64,000 nucleotides of DNA. It comes from JAMXLO01 sp963818775 (GTDB lineage: Bacteria > Pseudomonadota > Alphaproteobacteria > Acetobacterales > Acetobacteraceae). A model generated the notes under the pieces. That model did not search any database and was not told the origin of the DNA. It saw only the letters and a program-made list of their open reading frames with translations. Within the stretch, counting starts at the first letter, position 1. The number at the start of each line of letters is the position of its first letter. The stretch is from NCBI GenBank assembly GCA_963818775.1, contig CAWFUF010000029.1:1-64000 (forward strand), written 5' to 3'. This document shows, in pieces, positions 52,059 to 60,373 of this stretch. A program made the translations under genes and the position numbers.

Positions 52059-52823
52059 CTACGGCACGCGGTAGAAGGGATCCGGCAGCAGGAACTTCTT
52101 TTCGGCGTGCCCGCCCAGCAGGTCGGAGGGCTGATCGCCCATGTTCTCGACGATGGTGTAGCCCTGCTGCTCGATTTCGGCGCGCACCGGCGCCTTGAAG
52201 TCGGCCGCCGAGGCGAAGTGCGCACCATTCGGCACCATGTAGAGCTTCTCATATCCCTTGTAGCCGACGGCCGCGAGGTTGCGTTCGGTCGCGCGGCGCT
52301 GATTCTCTGGGCGGCCGGTTATGAAGAACACGGCGACGTCCAGCGCGCATGCCCGCTGGAACAACTGCAATGTCGGTTCAATGGCCGTGTCACGCGCGAG
52401 CTGATCCCACGCCGCCCACCCGCAGGGCGCATCAAGCGCAGGATTGCATGGACCGCCGATAGGGCGACCGAAATCGTCCCGCTTGATGACTTCCCAGTTG
52501 GACAGGGCCGTCTCGTCGATATCGAGCACAAGTGCCGGCCGTCTGGCCGACGCCGCCCTGGTCCCCAGCCAATCGTTCGCCTGCCCGGCGACCTGTGCGA
52601 GACCCCGGGTGTAGTCGCCTGAATCGTAGTACTTCAGAGCGACAGTCTTGGCATCGCCGACATTCGGGGGCTGCGATGCCACGGTGACGAATGATGCCGC
52701 CTCGTCAGGCGTCGCGACCTTGTCCGGGGTGGCGACCTTGTCCGCACAGCCCGCGATCGCGAGCAGCAACAGACCAGCAGCTAACCCCCTGTCCACGCGG
52801 CGCGCCGTCAGCGACACCCTCAT
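52059..52823 (-). CDS. HAD-superfamily class B-like acid phosphatase lipoprotein (e(P4)-like)
   Basis: A 254-residue lipoprotein phosphatase of the acid-phosphatase e(P4)/class B-type HAD family. Signal peptide with lipobox LAIAGC. DDDD-type motif VLDIDETALSN supplies the nucleophile Asp, with FITGRPENQR and DQPSDLLGG later. Just after the cysteine an exact six-residue repeat (DKVATPDKVATPD) shows an 18-base tandem duplication. ATG 52823 with GGGAAGGGGG upstream. Nucleotidase activity is known in relatives; substrate here unknown. Confidence 0.92.
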   Translation of the reverse strand: MRVSLTARRVDRGLAAGLLLLAIAGCADKVATPDKVATPDEAASFVTVASQPPNVGDAKTVALKYYDSGDYTRGLAQVAGQANDWLGTRAASARRPALVLDIDETALSNWEVIKRDDFGRPIGGPCNPALDAPCGWAAWDQLARDTAIEPTLQLFQRACALDVAVFFITGRPENQRRATERNLAAVGYKGYEKLYMVPNGAHFASAADFKAPVRAEIEQQGYTIVENMGDQPSDLLGGHAEKKFLLPDPFYRVP

Positions 52824-52895
52824 GGCGTTGCCCCCTTCCCTGCCCCGCCCGTAGCTACATGCACACGGCCGCAGCGGCAACGCGCCAACCTGCGG

Positions 52896-53204
52896 CTAAC
52901 TGCGTCGATGCGACCGGTGCGTGGTCTTCCTAGTGGACAGTGACAGAGACACGCCGCCGCAGATCAGCCCGAGCCCAGCCGGCACCAGCCAGGCCGGACG
53001 CAGCATCAGCGGCACGACCAGGTAGTCCCAGAGCCAGGCCGCTAGGTGCGTGCCGATGAAATTGTGCGTGGCATCCATGAGGTCGTGATCGACCATGAAC
53101 AGCAGCTGCCCGAGCGGAACCTCGGGCGGGCCGAGCATCGCCACGGCGACGGCTCCTACCAGAAACATGGCGGCCGCTACGGCCAGGATTCGTTGGGCAA
53201 TCAC
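52896..53204 (-). CDS. Small membrane protein coupled to msrP
   Basis: A 102-residue membrane protein with an N-terminal helix (ILAVAAAMFLVGAVAVAML), a short soluble loop with VDHDLMDATHNFIGTHL, and a C-terminal helix (LVPAGLGLICGGVSLSL) ahead of a basic tail. Its ATG overlaps the msrP stop by four bases. Two or three transmembrane segments and the His residues in the loop are visible. It is far shorter than the heme protein MsrQ that normally follows msrP and shows no homology to it. Function unknown; a partner of MsrP is inferred from coupling. Confidence 0.75.
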   Translation of the reverse strand: MIAQRILAVAAAMFLVGAVAVAMLGPPEVPLGQLLFMVDHDLMDATHNFIGTHLAAWLWDYLVVPLMLRPAWLVPAGLGLICGGVSLSLSTRKTTHRSHRRS

Positions 53205-54103
53205 ATGAACAGTTTCTCGTTTTTCCGGTCGCTGTAAAGCGATGCGACGAACTCACCATACCCGTTGTAAATCTGCGTAGGCACCATTTCATTGCTGCCC
53301 AGCAGACGTTCCTGCGCCTGGCTCCACCGCGGATGCGCGACCGCCGGGTTGACGTTGGCCCAGAAACCATACTCCGCCGGCTGGATCGCCTGCCAGAAGT
53401 TCACCGGCTGCTTCTCGGTGAAACTGATCTTCGTCAAGGCCTTGCAGGACTTGAAGCCGTATTTCCACGGCACCGTCAGCCGGATCGGGCCACCGTTCTG
53501 GGGGGGTAGCGGCTTGCCATACAGCCCGGTCGAGACGAACGCCAGGTCGTTTGCCGCCTCGTCGATCGCGAGCCCCTCGATGTACGGCCAGGGATAGAAC
53601 GGAGAGTTCAGCCCTGGCATCGTCTTGTCCTGTGCCGTTTCGAACACGATGTATTTCGCCGACGCCAACGGCTCGGCGATCTTCAGCAACTGGCTGAGCG
53701 GGAAGCCGGTCCAGGGCACCGTCATCGCCCAGGCCTCCACGCAGCGGTGGCGGTAGACCCGCTCCTCGAGTTGAACCTGCTTCAGCAGATCATCGATCGC
53801 GATGGTGCGTGGCTGCTTGACCTCGCCCTCCAGACTGATCGTCCACGGCCGCTGCTTCAGGACCTGCGCCGCCTCCCACAGGTCCTTGCCGTCGCTGAAC
53901 TCGTAGTAGTTGTTGTAGGTGGTCGCGTACTTCTCCGGCGTGATGTCGCGGCCAGCGACATATTTGGGATTGCGCTCCGGAGCGGCGGCCGCCAGCACCA
54001 CCGCACCGGCTCCAGCCAGCGCGGTGCGACGGCCCAGCACCAGGGCCTCCGGCGTCACCAGGCGCTCCGACAATTCCCAGCCGCGGCGTCGCACAATATG
54101 CAT
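53201..54103 (-). CDS. msrP: Protein-methionine-sulfoxide reductase catalytic subunit MsrP
   Basis: A 300-residue periplasmic molybdoenzyme that repairs oxidised methionine in envelope proteins. The twin-arginine signal has RRTALAGAGAVVLAAAA. The molybdopterin site includes NNYYEFSDGKD, Cys in YRHRCVEAWAM (Mo ligand), and GGPIRLTVPWKYGFKSCKAL. ATG 54103 with GGAGAG upstream is preferred over a start at 54118 that overlaps that site. Usually paired with MsrQ; here the next gene is a different small membrane protein. Confidence 0.93.
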   Translation of the reverse strand: MHIVRRRGWELSERLVTPEALVLGRRTALAGAGAVVLAAAAPERNPKYVAGRDITPEKYATTYNNYYEFSDGKDLWEAAQVLKQRPWTISLEGEVKQPRTIAIDDLLKQVQLEERVYRHRCVEAWAMTVPWTGFPLSQLLKIAEPLASAKYIVFETAQDKTMPGLNSPFYPWPYIEGLAIDEAANDLAFVSTGLYGKPLPPQNGGPIRLTVPWKYGFKSCKALTKISFTEKQPVNFWQAIQPAEYGFWANVNPAVAHPRWSQAQERLLGSNEMVPTQIYNGYGEFVASLYSDRKNEKLFM

Positions 54104-54248
54104 AGGTCTCTCCATCAAGCCAGATAACTCCCAACTGGGGTCTCGGCGCTGTTTGTCACCTGGACGTGACAGCGCCTCCCAGCCGCATTGTCCGACACGT
54201 CAGGATGGGGAACATTACATCCGGTCCGCGCCTTTGGCAGGAGATTTC

Positions 54249-55259
54249 ATGCACCTCGCCCGTTTCCCCCGTGTACGCCTGTTTCCCACCCCTACACCGC
54301 TGGAGAAGCTGGCCAATCTCACGCGCCATCTCGGCGGCCCCGAAATCTGGATCAAGCGCGATGACTGCACCGTGGTGGCGACGGGCGGCAACAAGGTGCG
54401 CAAGCTGGAGTGGCTCGTAGGCGAAGCTCAGGCGTTGGGCGCCAACCATCTGGTGACCCAGGGCGCCGTCCAGTCCAATCACGTGCGCCAGACCGCCGCG
54501 GTGGCGAGGCGTTTCGGCATGAAGTGTTCGGCGCTGCTGGAGCACCGCATCGACACCAACGACCGCGACTATCTGAACAGCGGCAACGTGCTGCTCGACC
54601 GGCTGTTCGACACTGCGATCGAGTACCGCCCCGGCGGCACCGACATGAACGCCGCGGCGGCGGCGAAGGGCGAAGCTTTGCGGGCTGCCGGCGAGAAGCC
54701 GTACGTAATCCCGGGTGGCGGCTCCAATCAGGTCGGCGCGCTGGGCTACGTTTCCTGCGCACAGGAACTGATGCACCAAGCCGATGAGATGGGGCTGCGC
54801 ATCGACCGCCTGGTAACCGCGACGGGCAGCGCCGGAACCCAGGCGGGGCTGCTAGTCGGGCTCGAGGGCAGTAATGCCGGTATTCCGGTGCTGGGCATCG
54901 GCGTGCGCCTCCCGAAGGACCGACAGGAGGCCAACGTGCATCTCCTAGCGGAGGCCACCGCGGACTATGTCGGCATGCGCGGCGGCATTGCGCGCACCGC
55001 GGTGATGGCGAACTGCGACTATGTCGGTCCCGGCTACGGTCAGCCGACACAAGGCATGACCGAGGCGGTGCTCATGTTGGCCCGGCTCGAGGGCGTGCTG
55101 CTCGACCCGGTGTATTCCGGCAAGGCGATGGCCGGCCTGATCGACCTGATCCGCAAGGGCGAGATCGGCAAGCGCGAGACCGTGGTGTTCCTGCACACCG
55201 GCGGCGCAGTCGGCCTGTTCGGCTATACTGGCGTGTTCGAACAGGCGATGGCCGTGTAG
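54249..55259 (+). CDS. dcyD: D-cysteine desulfhydrase
   Basis: A 336-residue PLP enzyme of the ACC deaminase/D-cysteine desulfhydrase family, converting D-cysteine to pyruvate, H2S and ammonia. Landmarks are PLEKLANLTRHLGGPEIWIKRDD, TGGNKVRKLEWLVGEA with the PLP lysine, GAVQSNHVRQTAAVA, PGGGSNQVGALGYVSCAQEL and FLHTGGAVGLFGY. ATG 54249 follows GGAGA. Divergent from msrP; 11 bases before the MetE-like gene, so the two form a sulfur-related operon. Confidence 0.93.
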   Translation: MHLARFPRVRLFPTPTPLEKLANLTRHLGGPEIWIKRDDCTVVATGGNKVRKLEWLVGEAQALGANHLVTQGAVQSNHVRQTAAVARRFGMKCSALLEHRIDTNDRDYLNSGNVLLDRLFDTAIEYRPGGTDMNAAAAAKGEALRAAGEKPYVIPGGGSNQVGALGYVSCAQELMHQADEMGLRIDRLVTATGSAGTQAGLLVGLEGSNAGIPVLGIGVRLPKDRQEANVHLLAEATADYVGMRGGIARTAVMANCDYVGPGYGQPTQGMTEAVLMLARLEGVLLDPVYSGKAMAGLIDLIRKGEIGKRETVVFLHTGGAVGLFGYTGVFEQAMAV

Positions 55260-55270
55260 GGAAAACCGCG

Positions 55271-56437
55271 ATGCTGCGTAGCGAGGATCGCATTCTGACG
55301 ACGCACACCGGCAGCCTGCCGCGTCCGGCGGCGCTGACATCGCTTTATGTGCGCCGCTCGCGTGGCGAGGCCATCGATGCCGCGGAGCTTGACCGAGAGG
55401 GCAAGGCGGCGGTGCGGGAGGTGGTGGCGAAGCAGATCGCCGCCGGCGTCGACATTCCCAACAACGGCGAGCAGCAGCGTGAGGCGTTCTTCCTTTATGT
55501 GCGCCATCGCATGAGTGGATTCGGCGGCGGCTGGACGCGCAAGGTGTTTGCCGACGTGACGCACTATCCGGCCTTCATGGCGTGGAAGGCCGCGCATGAT
55601 GCGGTCAACGAGTCGATCAGCAACGTCGGCGGCATACCCGAGGCAGTCGGCGAGGTACGCTACCTGGATCGCGCGCCGGTCGAGGCCGAATGCGCGGACT
55701 TCCGCGCGGCACTCGACGCTGTGCAGGGTCGCTACGCCGAGCCGTTCATGACAGCGCCCTCACCCGGCATCATCGCCGCGGCCATGCGCAACGCATGGTA
55801 CGATACCGAGGACGCGTATCTTGCCGCCCTCGGTCGCGCGCTGCAGGTGGAATACGAAACCATCGTCTCAAACGGCTTCGTGCTGCAGATCGATGCGCCC
55901 GATCTCGCCATGGAGCGACACATCTCGTACCAGGACCGGCCGCTCGGCGAATTCGTCGGCTTTGTTGAGCGCGTGGTGGCGGCAATCAACGCGGCGCTCG
56001 CCAATGTGCCGCGCGACCGGGTTCGATTACACGCCTGCTGGGGGAATTACGAAGGCCCGCACGACTGCGATGTGGCTCTGCCGGAGGTACTGCCGACGAT
56101 ACGCCAGGCGAAAGTGGGCGGCTTCGTGCTGCCGTTCGCCAACCCCCGCCACGCGCACGAATATCGCTGCCTGAAGGACCTGCCGCTCGACGATGGCCAG
56201 GTCATCGTCGCCGGCGTGGTCGATCCGCTGACGAATTTCGTCGAGCACCCCGAGGTGATTGCCGACCGCATAGAACTGGTGGCGCGCGCCGTGGGCGATC
56301 CACGCCGCGTCCTCGCCGGCACCGATTGCGGCTTCGATACCTCGGCCGGCCGCGGCCGCGTCGCCGACGACGTTGTATGGGCAAAACTGGCGGCGATGGC
56401 GGAAGGCGCGCGCATCGCCACCAAGCGATTGTTCTGA
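55271..56437 (+). CDS. Cobalamin-independent methionine synthase C-terminal-domain protein (MetE-like)
   Basis: A 388-residue stand-alone MetE/UROD-like protein. The zinc-ligand regions are RLHACWGNYEGPHD and TDCGFDT, with RILTTHTGSLPRPAALTSLYV at the N-terminus. Only the catalytic half of MetE is present, as in the family of short homologues often found in Proteobacteria, some of which act on methylated sulfur or corrinoid compounds. Co-transcribed with D-cysteine desulfhydrase. A methyltransferase role is expected; methyl donor and acceptor are unknown. Confidence 0.88.
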   Translation: MLRSEDRILTTHTGSLPRPAALTSLYVRRSRGEAIDAAELDREGKAAVREVVAKQIAAGVDIPNNGEQQREAFFLYVRHRMSGFGGGWTRKVFADVTHYPAFMAWKAAHDAVNESISNVGGIPEAVGEVRYLDRAPVEAECADFRAALDAVQGRYAEPFMTAPSPGIIAAAMRNAWYDTEDAYLAALGRALQVEYETIVSNGFVLQIDAPDLAMERHISYQDRPLGEFVGFVERVVAAINAALANVPRDRVRLHACWGNYEGPHDCDVALPEVLPTIRQAKVGGFVLPFANPRHAHEYRCLKDLPLDDGQVIVAGVVDPLTNFVEHPEVIADRIELVARAVGDPRRVLAGTDCGFDTSAGRGRVADDVVWAKLAAMAEGARIATKRLF

Positions 56438-56482
56438 CCCCTACCCTCCCCCTCCCCTTGCGGGCGGGGGTTGGGGGAAGGG
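56438..56482. repeat. Dispersed C/G-rich palindromic repeat, family 1, copy 3
   Basis: CCCTCCCCTTGCGGGCGGGGG-TTGGGGGAAGGG. It begins at the MetE-like stop and encodes the last residues of the convergent NUDIX gene (APFPQPPPARGGGG). The core differs at one stem base (CGGGCG). Confidence 0.7.
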
Positions 56483-56911
56483 TGCCGCGCAAGTCCCAGG
56501 ACGGCCCACCTGCCCCAGCACGCGCGCCATGTTCTTGCCGACCTTCCCAAGCGCCTCATTCCACGTGAACACCCCGAAGCGATCGAACTCCGGTACGATT
56601 GCGCCGCCAGGCAGCGCGAATGTCGATCGGCATACCAGCGTGTCGATTGGCGGCATCTCCGTCCGCATCCAGACAAACAGGGCAAGATCCTTGTCACGCA
56701 GATACACGTGCACCCCAAGCGGGCGCAGTTCGGCCTCGGTCACCGCAAGGCCGGTCTCCTCCGCCAGTTCGCGCACCGCCGCACCCACCAGCGACTCTCC
56801 TGGCTCCGACTGTCCTTTCGGAATGTCCCACCGCGGCGAGCGCGTGGCATGGCCGAGCAACAGACGGTCGCCGTCGGTGACGATGACGCCGCATGAAATG
56901 CGCTTCGCCAT
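56441..56911 (-). CDS. NUDIX hydrolase (second)
   Basis: A 156-residue Nudix hydrolase. MAKRISCGVIVTDGDRLLLGHATRSPRWDIPKGQSEPGESLVGAAVRELAEETGLAV includes the full Nudix box (GESL..RELAEETGL). The last 14 residues (PFPQPPPARGGGG) come from the repeat at 56438-56482 rather than the family. ATG 56911 shares one base with the pdxY stop (TGATG), so it is coupled to pdxY. Substrate unknown; dinucleoside polyphosphates are common for this subtype. Confidence 0.9.
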   Translation of the reverse strand: MAKRISCGVIVTDGDRLLLGHATRSPRWDIPKGQSEPGESLVGAAVRELAEETGLAVTEAELRPLGVHVYLRDKDLALFVWMRTEMPPIDTLVCRSTFALPGGAIVPEFDRFGVFTWNEALGKVGKNMARVLGQVGRPGTCAAPFPQPPPARGGGG

Positions 56912-57771
56912 CAGCAGGGATGCGCGACGAAGCGCGTGGCTGGCGAGACGAACTCGTCCTGCGCCGCCACAGTCAGGATCTCGCGCGAACCGGCTTCGGC
57001 CGTCCGGCGCAGCAGGCCATGCACCGCGGACCCCGCCTCCTCCATCGCCCTCACCGCGTTCCCGGTGCTGAGGCGATGGAACAGGAACAGCGCGGCGATC
57101 GCGTCGCCGGCGCCGTTCACCGATACCGGCAGGCGCGGCGTCCGCAGCAGGTGGAAGCGTCCCCCTTCCCCCACCAGCAGATCGAGATGATCGCCCGGCG
57201 TGTGCTCGGTCTCCAGGCTGGTCAACAGCACGCAGTGCATCCCGTCGGGACGCATCGTCGCAGCCAGGCGCTCGACAGCCTCCTTCGCCACCGCCAGCGT
57301 GCCGCAGTCGAGACCCGTCAGCCGCTCCAGTTCGAACCGGTTGGGCGTGGCGATATCCGCCTGCGCCAGTGCATGATCGCGCAGGAATTCCTCGATGCCT
57401 TCCCGCACATACACGCCTTCCTCGACATCGCCGATCACCGGATCGCAGCAATAGATCGCGTTGGGGTTCGCTTCGCGCACACGAGCTACGGCGTGCAGGA
57501 TCGCCTCGCCGATGCCGGCGTCGCCCATGTAGCCGGACAGCACGGCGTCGCAATGCCGCAGCACATCGCGCGCCGCGATGCCGTCCACCAGCTCGCGCAC
57601 CGCATCGCCGGAGTAGACCTGCCCGGTCCAGTGCCCATACCCGGTGTGGTTCGAGAACTGCACCGTGTTGATCGACCATACCTCGGCACCGAGCCGCTGC
57701 AATGGGAACACCGCGCTGGCGTTCCCGACATGGCCGTAGGCGACCCAGGACTGGATGGAGAGGATGTTCAT
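56911..57771 (-). CDS. pdxY: Pyridoxal kinase
   Basis: A 286-residue ribokinase-fold kinase phosphorylating pyridoxal in the B6 salvage pathway. It has ILSIQSWVAYGHVGNASAVFPLQRLG, the typical N-terminus, DVLSGYMGDAG, DPVIGDVEEGVYV, TPNRFELERLTG and the catalytic VNGAGDAIAALFLF. ATG 57771 gives that N-terminus; the site upstream is weak. The NUDIX gene follows, overlapping by one base. Confidence 0.95.
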   Translation of the reverse strand: MNILSIQSWVAYGHVGNASAVFPLQRLGAEVWSINTVQFSNHTGYGHWTGQVYSGDAVRELVDGIAARDVLRHCDAVLSGYMGDAGIGEAILHAVARVREANPNAIYCCDPVIGDVEEGVYVREGIEEFLRDHALAQADIATPNRFELERLTGLDCGTLAVAKEAVERLAATMRPDGMHCVLLTSLETEHTPGDHLDLLVGEGGRFHLLRTPRLPVSVNGAGDAIAALFLFHRLSTGNAVRAMEEAGSAVHGLLRRTAEAGSREILTVAAQDEFVSPATRFVAHPC

Positions 57772-57896
57772 GCCGTTTGTTGTAATTCCGGTCGGGCGGC
57801 GGCGCGAGGCCGCTGTCACAGACCGATACAACAGGGCAACCGACCAGCAAAACGGCGGTAGCAGCGTAAGTGCGACGCTTCAAGGAGCTCCTCGCG

Positions 57897-58055
57897 ATGA
57901 TCCGACGGATCGGCAGCCTGCTAATGCTGGTGCTCTGCCTGACGTCCTTGTCCGGCTGCGTGATCGCGCCGGCGCCGGTCTACGGACGTCCTGGCGGGGC
58001 ATGGGTGCCGGCCCACTACAATGGCTGGCGCTGGGTGCCGGGCCACTGGGCCTGA
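57897..58055 (+). CDS. Small YXWGXW-type lipoprotein
   Basis: A 52-residue lipoprotein. The signal ends LTSLSGC and the mature peptide has GGAWVPAHYNGWRWVPGHW, a single aromatic-rich unit as in YXWGXW-repeat proteins. AAGGAG lies nine bases before the ATG. Such proteins are common in Proteobacteria and localise to the envelope; function unknown. Monocistronic, 49 bases ahead of the solute-binding-protein gene. Confidence 0.8.
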   Translation: MIRRIGSLLMLVLCLTSLSGCVIAPAPVYGRPGGAWVPAHYNGWRWVPGHWA

Positions 58056-58104
58056 TCTGCACCTGCCGCTATAACCCCCGACCGAACCGGCCGGGGGATG
58101 GACC

Positions 58105-59673
58105 ATGCGACGTTACGGGCGGATTGCGCTTTGCGCGGGGTCGTTGGCGCTGTCATTGCCGGCGACCGCTCAGACGCTGCGGGTCGCGGTGAGCTCGCCG
58201 GTGACCAGCATCGATCCGCACTACCACAATCTCGCGCCCAACATCTCGCTCTCCACCCAGATCTTCAACCGGCTGGTTGAGCAGGACGAGCACGCCCGCC
58301 TCATCCCGGGTCTCGCGGAGTCCTGGAAGCTGGTGGCTCCCGATACATGGGAGCTCAAGCTGCGCGATGCGAAGTTCCAGAACGGTAATGCATTCGTCGC
58401 CGACGATGTGGTCTTCACCATGGAGCGCATTCCCAAAGTGCCCAACAGCCCAAGCAGTTTCGCCGCCTACACCAAGCCGGTGACGAGTACCGAGGTAGTG
58501 GATGAACACACCATCCGCCTGCACACCAAGGGTGCATTCCCGCTGCTGCCGACCTATCTTTCGCTGTTCTTCATCATCAATCACAAGATCGACGAGGGGA
58601 TGACGACCGAGGACTTCAACAGCGGCCAGGCGGCAATCGGCACCGGGCCATTCCGCTTCGTGTCGTTCAGGCCGGGTGACCGCGTCGAGCTGGAGCGCAA
58701 CGACAGCTACTGGGGACCGAAGCCGGTCTGGCAGAAGGTCAGCTACCGCTTCATGCCGAATGATGCCTCACGCACGGCGGCACTCCTTGCCGGCGATGTC
58801 GATTTCATCGACTTCGTGCCCACCGAGGATCTCGAGAAGCTGCGCAAGGATCCGAAGGTGAAGCTGTGGGAGACGCTTGGCCTGCGGCTCATCTTTCTCG
58901 GTCTAGATCAATCGCGCGATGGGCCGAGCCCTCATGTGTTCGGACCCAACGGTGAGAAGCTGGACAAGAATCCGCTGAAGGACCGGCGTGTGCGCTTGGC
59001 ATTGTCGATCGCGATCAATCGCAAGGCGATCGTCGATCGCGTGATGGAGGACGCAGCGGTTCCCACCGGGCAGTACCTGCCGCCGGGCGTGTACAGCTAC
59101 GACCCCGACATCAAACCGCCGCCGTATGATCCGGAGCAGGCGAAGAAGCTGCTGGCGGAGGCGGGCTATCCCAAGGGTCTCCGCATCGCGCTGCATGGAC
59201 CGAACGACCGCTACGTGAACGATGCGAAGATCATCCAGGCGGTCGGCCAGATGTGGACGCGCATCGGCGTGCAGACCGAGGTCGATCCGTTGCCGTGGTC
59301 GAGCTACGTCGGGCAGGCCAATAAACAGTTGTTCTCGGCGTTTCTGTTCGGCTGGGGCACCGGCACGGCTGAGGCGTCGGATGCGCTGATCGCGCAGAAC
59401 GCCACGTTCGATCCGGCCAAGGGCTGGGGCGCCGCCAATCGTGGGCGCTATTCCAATCCCGCGCTCGACAAGCTGATCGGAGAGGCGCTGGGTACCGCGG
59501 ACGACGCGGCGCGGGAGAAGGTTTTGCAGCAGGCGCAGCAGATGGCGTTCGACGATGTCGCGATCATTCCGCTGCACATTCAGAAGAACATCTGGGCGAC
59601 GCGCGCAGGATTCACCTATGTGCCGACGGTCGGCGAGGATCTGCACCTGGTCGACGTGAAGCCGGTCAAGTGA
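58105..59673 (+). CDS. Peptide-type ABC transporter substrate-binding protein
   Basis: A 522-residue SBP_bac_5 (DppA/OppA-type) periplasmic binding protein. Signal peptide MRRYGRIALCAGSLALSLPATAQ. Family segments are SSPVTSIDPHYHNLAPNISLSTQIFNRLVE, WELKLRDAKFQNGNAFVADDVVFTMERI and GTGPFRFVSFRPGDRVELERNDSYWG. No permease or ATPase genes are near, so it is an orphan. Followed by a pair of inverted repeat copies. Confidence 0.93.
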   Translation: MRRYGRIALCAGSLALSLPATAQTLRVAVSSPVTSIDPHYHNLAPNISLSTQIFNRLVEQDEHARLIPGLAESWKLVAPDTWELKLRDAKFQNGNAFVADDVVFTMERIPKVPNSPSSFAAYTKPVTSTEVVDEHTIRLHTKGAFPLLPTYLSLFFIINHKIDEGMTTEDFNSGQAAIGTGPFRFVSFRPGDRVELERNDSYWGPKPVWQKVSYRFMPNDASRTAALLAGDVDFIDFVPTEDLEKLRKDPKVKLWETLGLRLIFLGLDQSRDGPSPHVFGPNGEKLDKNPLKDRRVRLALSIAINRKAIVDRVMEDAAVPTGQYLPPGVYSYDPDIKPPPYDPEQAKKLLAEAGYPKGLRIALHGPNDRYVNDAKIIQAVGQMWTRIGVQTEVDPLPWSSYVGQANKQLFSAFLFGWGTGTAEASDALIAQNATFDPAKGWGAANRGRYSNPALDKLIGEALGTADDAAREKVLQQAQQMAFDDVAIIPLHIQKNIWATRAGFTYVPTVGEDLHLVDVKPVK

Positions 59674-59685
59674 ACCAGCCAATCT

Positions 59686-59726
59686 GCCTCCCCCTCCCCT
59701 TGCGGGAGGGGGCTGGGGAAAGGGGG
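59686..59726. repeat. Dispersed C/G-rich palindromic repeat, family 1, copy 4
   Basis: CTCCCC-TTGC-GGGAGGGGG then CTGGGGAAAGGGGG, in the same orientation as copy 3. Thirteen bases before an inverted copy, so the two can form a large hairpin after the solute-binding-protein gene. Confidence 0.75.
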
Positions 59727-59739
59727 CAGCGGGCGCTCC

Positions 59740-59784
59740 ACTTCCCCCTCCCTCCAACCCCCTCCCGCAAGGGGAAGGGGAGGA
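59740..59784. repeat. Dispersed C/G-rich palindromic repeat, family 1, copy 5
   Basis: Inverted copy: TTCCCCCTCCCTCCAACCCC then CTCCC-GCAAG-GGGAAGGGGAGG. Its purine tail (GGGGAGG) is eight bases before the GTG of tag and probably acts as its ribosome-binding site. Confidence 0.75.
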
Positions 59785-59791
59785 TGGTGCC

Positions 59792-60373
59792 GTGACGATT
59801 TCTCGCTGTTCATGGGCCGAAGGTGCCGATGCCGCGATGCTCGACTATCACGACCGCGAGTGGGGCGTGCCGCATCACGACGACAGCGCGCTGTTCGAGC
59901 TGCTGACGCTCGAAGGCGCTCAGGCCGGGCTCTCCTGGCGGACAATCCTCGCACGACGCGAAGAATATCGGCGTGCCTACCACGGCTTCGACATCAAGCG
60001 CGTCGCCGGCATGCGCGACCCCACGTTGGAAAAGCTGCTGACATCGTCTGGCATCGTTCGTAACCGGCTGAAGGTCCATTCGGTGCGCGACAACGCCCGC
60101 GTCGCGCTCGATGTGATCGCCGAACATGGCAGCCTCGACGCTTATCTCTGGTCCTTCGTCGGCAGCAAGCCACTGGTGAATTGCTGGCAGGAGAGCAAGC
60201 AGGTGCCGGCCACCACCGCCTTGTCTGATCAGATGAGCAAGGCGCTGGCCAAACGGGGCTTCCGCTTTGTCGGCTCGACCATATGCTATGCCTTCATGCA
60301 GGCGACCGGGATGGTGAATGACCACTTGGTTTCCTGCTTCAGACACGAGGAGTCCGGTCATGCAGAACACTGA
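59792..60373 (+). CDS. tag: DNA-3-methyladenine glycosylase I
   Basis: A 193-residue base-excision repair glycosylase removing 3-methyladenine. It shows RCSWAEGADAAMLDYHDREWGVPHHDDSALFELLTLEGAQAGLSW, the Tag signature, and GFRFVGSTICYAFMQATGMVNDH with the zinc region (Cys..., HLVSCFRH). GTG 59792 is preceded by GGGGAGG supplied by the repeat. Its stop lies 14 bases inside the next gene, so the two are coupled. Confidence 0.94.
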   Translation: MTISRCSWAEGADAAMLDYHDREWGVPHHDDSALFELLTLEGAQAGLSWRTILARREEYRRAYHGFDIKRVAGMRDPTLEKLLTSSGIVRNRLKVHSVRDNARVALDVIAEHGSLDAYLWSFVGSKPLVNCWQESKQVPATTALSDQMSKALAKRGFRFVGSTICYAFMQATGMVNDHLVSCFRHEESGHAEH

